A DNA stretch of 64,000 nt from Roseateles noduli (lineage in GTDB: Bacteria; Pseudomonadota; Gammaproteobacteria; Burkholderiales; Burkholderiaceae_C). Below the pieces are notes generated by a model. That model did no database searches, was not told the DNA's origin, and saw only the letters and a list, made by a program, of their open reading frames with translations. The DNA is taken from positions 178,337-242,336 of the forward strand of contig NIOE01000014.1 of NCBI GenBank assembly GCA_002205125.1. The letters are read 5' to 3'. Position 1 is the stretch's first letter. Every line of letters starts with the position of its first letter. The translations under genes were made by a program, and so were the position numbers. This document shows, in pieces, positions 63,723 through 64,000 of the stretch.

Positions 63723-64000
63723 CGATGCACCGGCTCGCCGCGGGTCGCGCGGACAGCCGGCCTTGGGGGTTGGCGGTGAGCCATTCTCGCTCGCGCTGCC
63801 GTACTTCCGCTGCCGCTGGCCCTCACCCCCACCCTCTCCCGCAAGCGGGCGAGGGAGCCACCCCAGTGCCCCTGCTCCGAATGGCTCGGTGCCTTCTCAC
63901 TCCCTTGTATGTTTGAAGGGATGGGGCGGCAGCCCTAATGTGAGGGTGCTGGGGTGGAGAGACATCACTCCTCATCGACCGCTATGAACGGATCGACCGG
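63723..64000. repeat. Intergenic repeat with CCCTC hairpins (REP-like)
   Basis: CCCTCTCCCGC / GCGGGCGAGGG at 63832-63855 is a near-perfect 11-bp stem with AA loop. A matching GAGGGTG...GGGGTGGAGAG stretch lies at about 63941-63960, complementary to CCCTCACCCCCACCCTCTC at 63820-63838. Together they form an imperfect inverted pair around a short AT-rich core (ATGTTTGAAGGG). This resembles REP/BIME-like CTCTCCCxCxxGxGGGxGAG repeats seen in many Burkholderiales and Xanthomonadales. No gene is seen to the window end. Confidence 0.6.

Overview
The window is GC-rich chromosomal DNA from a betaproteobacterium. Gene content (GntR/FCD and Bug-type genes, creBCD, kdsD-kdsC-lptC, the rnpA insertion discussed below) fits Burkholderiales, probably the Roseateles/Mitsuaria/Rubrivivax neighbourhood. 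That placement is inferred from protein style, not from a search. The window spans the replication-origin cluster: gyrB-dnaN-dnaA read leftward and rpmH-rnpA-yidD-yidC-mnmE read rightward from a DnaA-box-containing gap near 33.1-33.4 kb.

Layout. 0-3.5 kb: a truncated acetolactate synthase with a divergent Lrp regulator, a GntR regulator and an H-NS-type protein. 3.5-11 kb: an accessory-looking stretch with three divergent paralogues (here A, B, C). Each has a tyrosine- or proline-motif-rich N-terminus and a helical C-terminus. They are mixed with an M13 peptidase, a UspA protein and a phytase-like lipoprotein. 11-16.5 kb: an envelope-stress-like module of two BON lipoproteins, a CHASE3 sensor kinase, a NarL-type regulator, a stand-alone receiver and small proteins. 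16.6-21.2 kb: a catabolic operon (CMD-family protein, beta-hydroxyacid dehydrogenase, semialdehyde dehydrogenase, Bug solute receptor) divergent from a GntR regulator with clear palindromic operators. 21.3-24.7 kb: a GNAT enzyme, an SDR/TetR pair sharing a 16-bp operator, and DUF3617 and DUF3892 proteins. 24.7-27.7 kb: an AT-richer leader, a copy of the last codons and terminator of gyrB, and a three-gene cassette (YkuD-like Cys enzyme, SH3-like secreted protein, small secreted protein) lying between that copy and real gyrB.

27.7-37.8 kb is the origin cluster. 37.8-49.4 kb is mixed housekeeping: apt, a diguanylate cyclase, an ACAD11-like dehydrogenase with a histidine phosphatase, an OafA-type acyltransferase, a Kef-type antiporter, glutamate dehydrogenase, a DJ-1/PfpI protein and a PAP2 phosphatase. 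49.6-55.5 kb holds an OmpR/kinase pair, kdsD-kdsC-lptC-SDR and a glycine-rich RRM protein. 55.8-64 kb holds a BtuF-like protein, creB-creC-creD, a GMC oxidoreductase, a leucyl aminopeptidase-like enzyme and a terminal intergenic repeat.

The most unusual signal is the A/B/C family. A and C both carry an ExIYAxVD tyrosine motif, like EPIYA-type host-phosphorylated bacterial effectors, and B carries two PxLPxR/K SH3-ligand motifs. Second is the duplicated gyrB tail bracketing a small cell-wall-targeting cassette. Most long antisense ORFs are GC-rich shadows and were left out. No rRNA, tRNA, CRISPR array or intact insertion sequence was seen.
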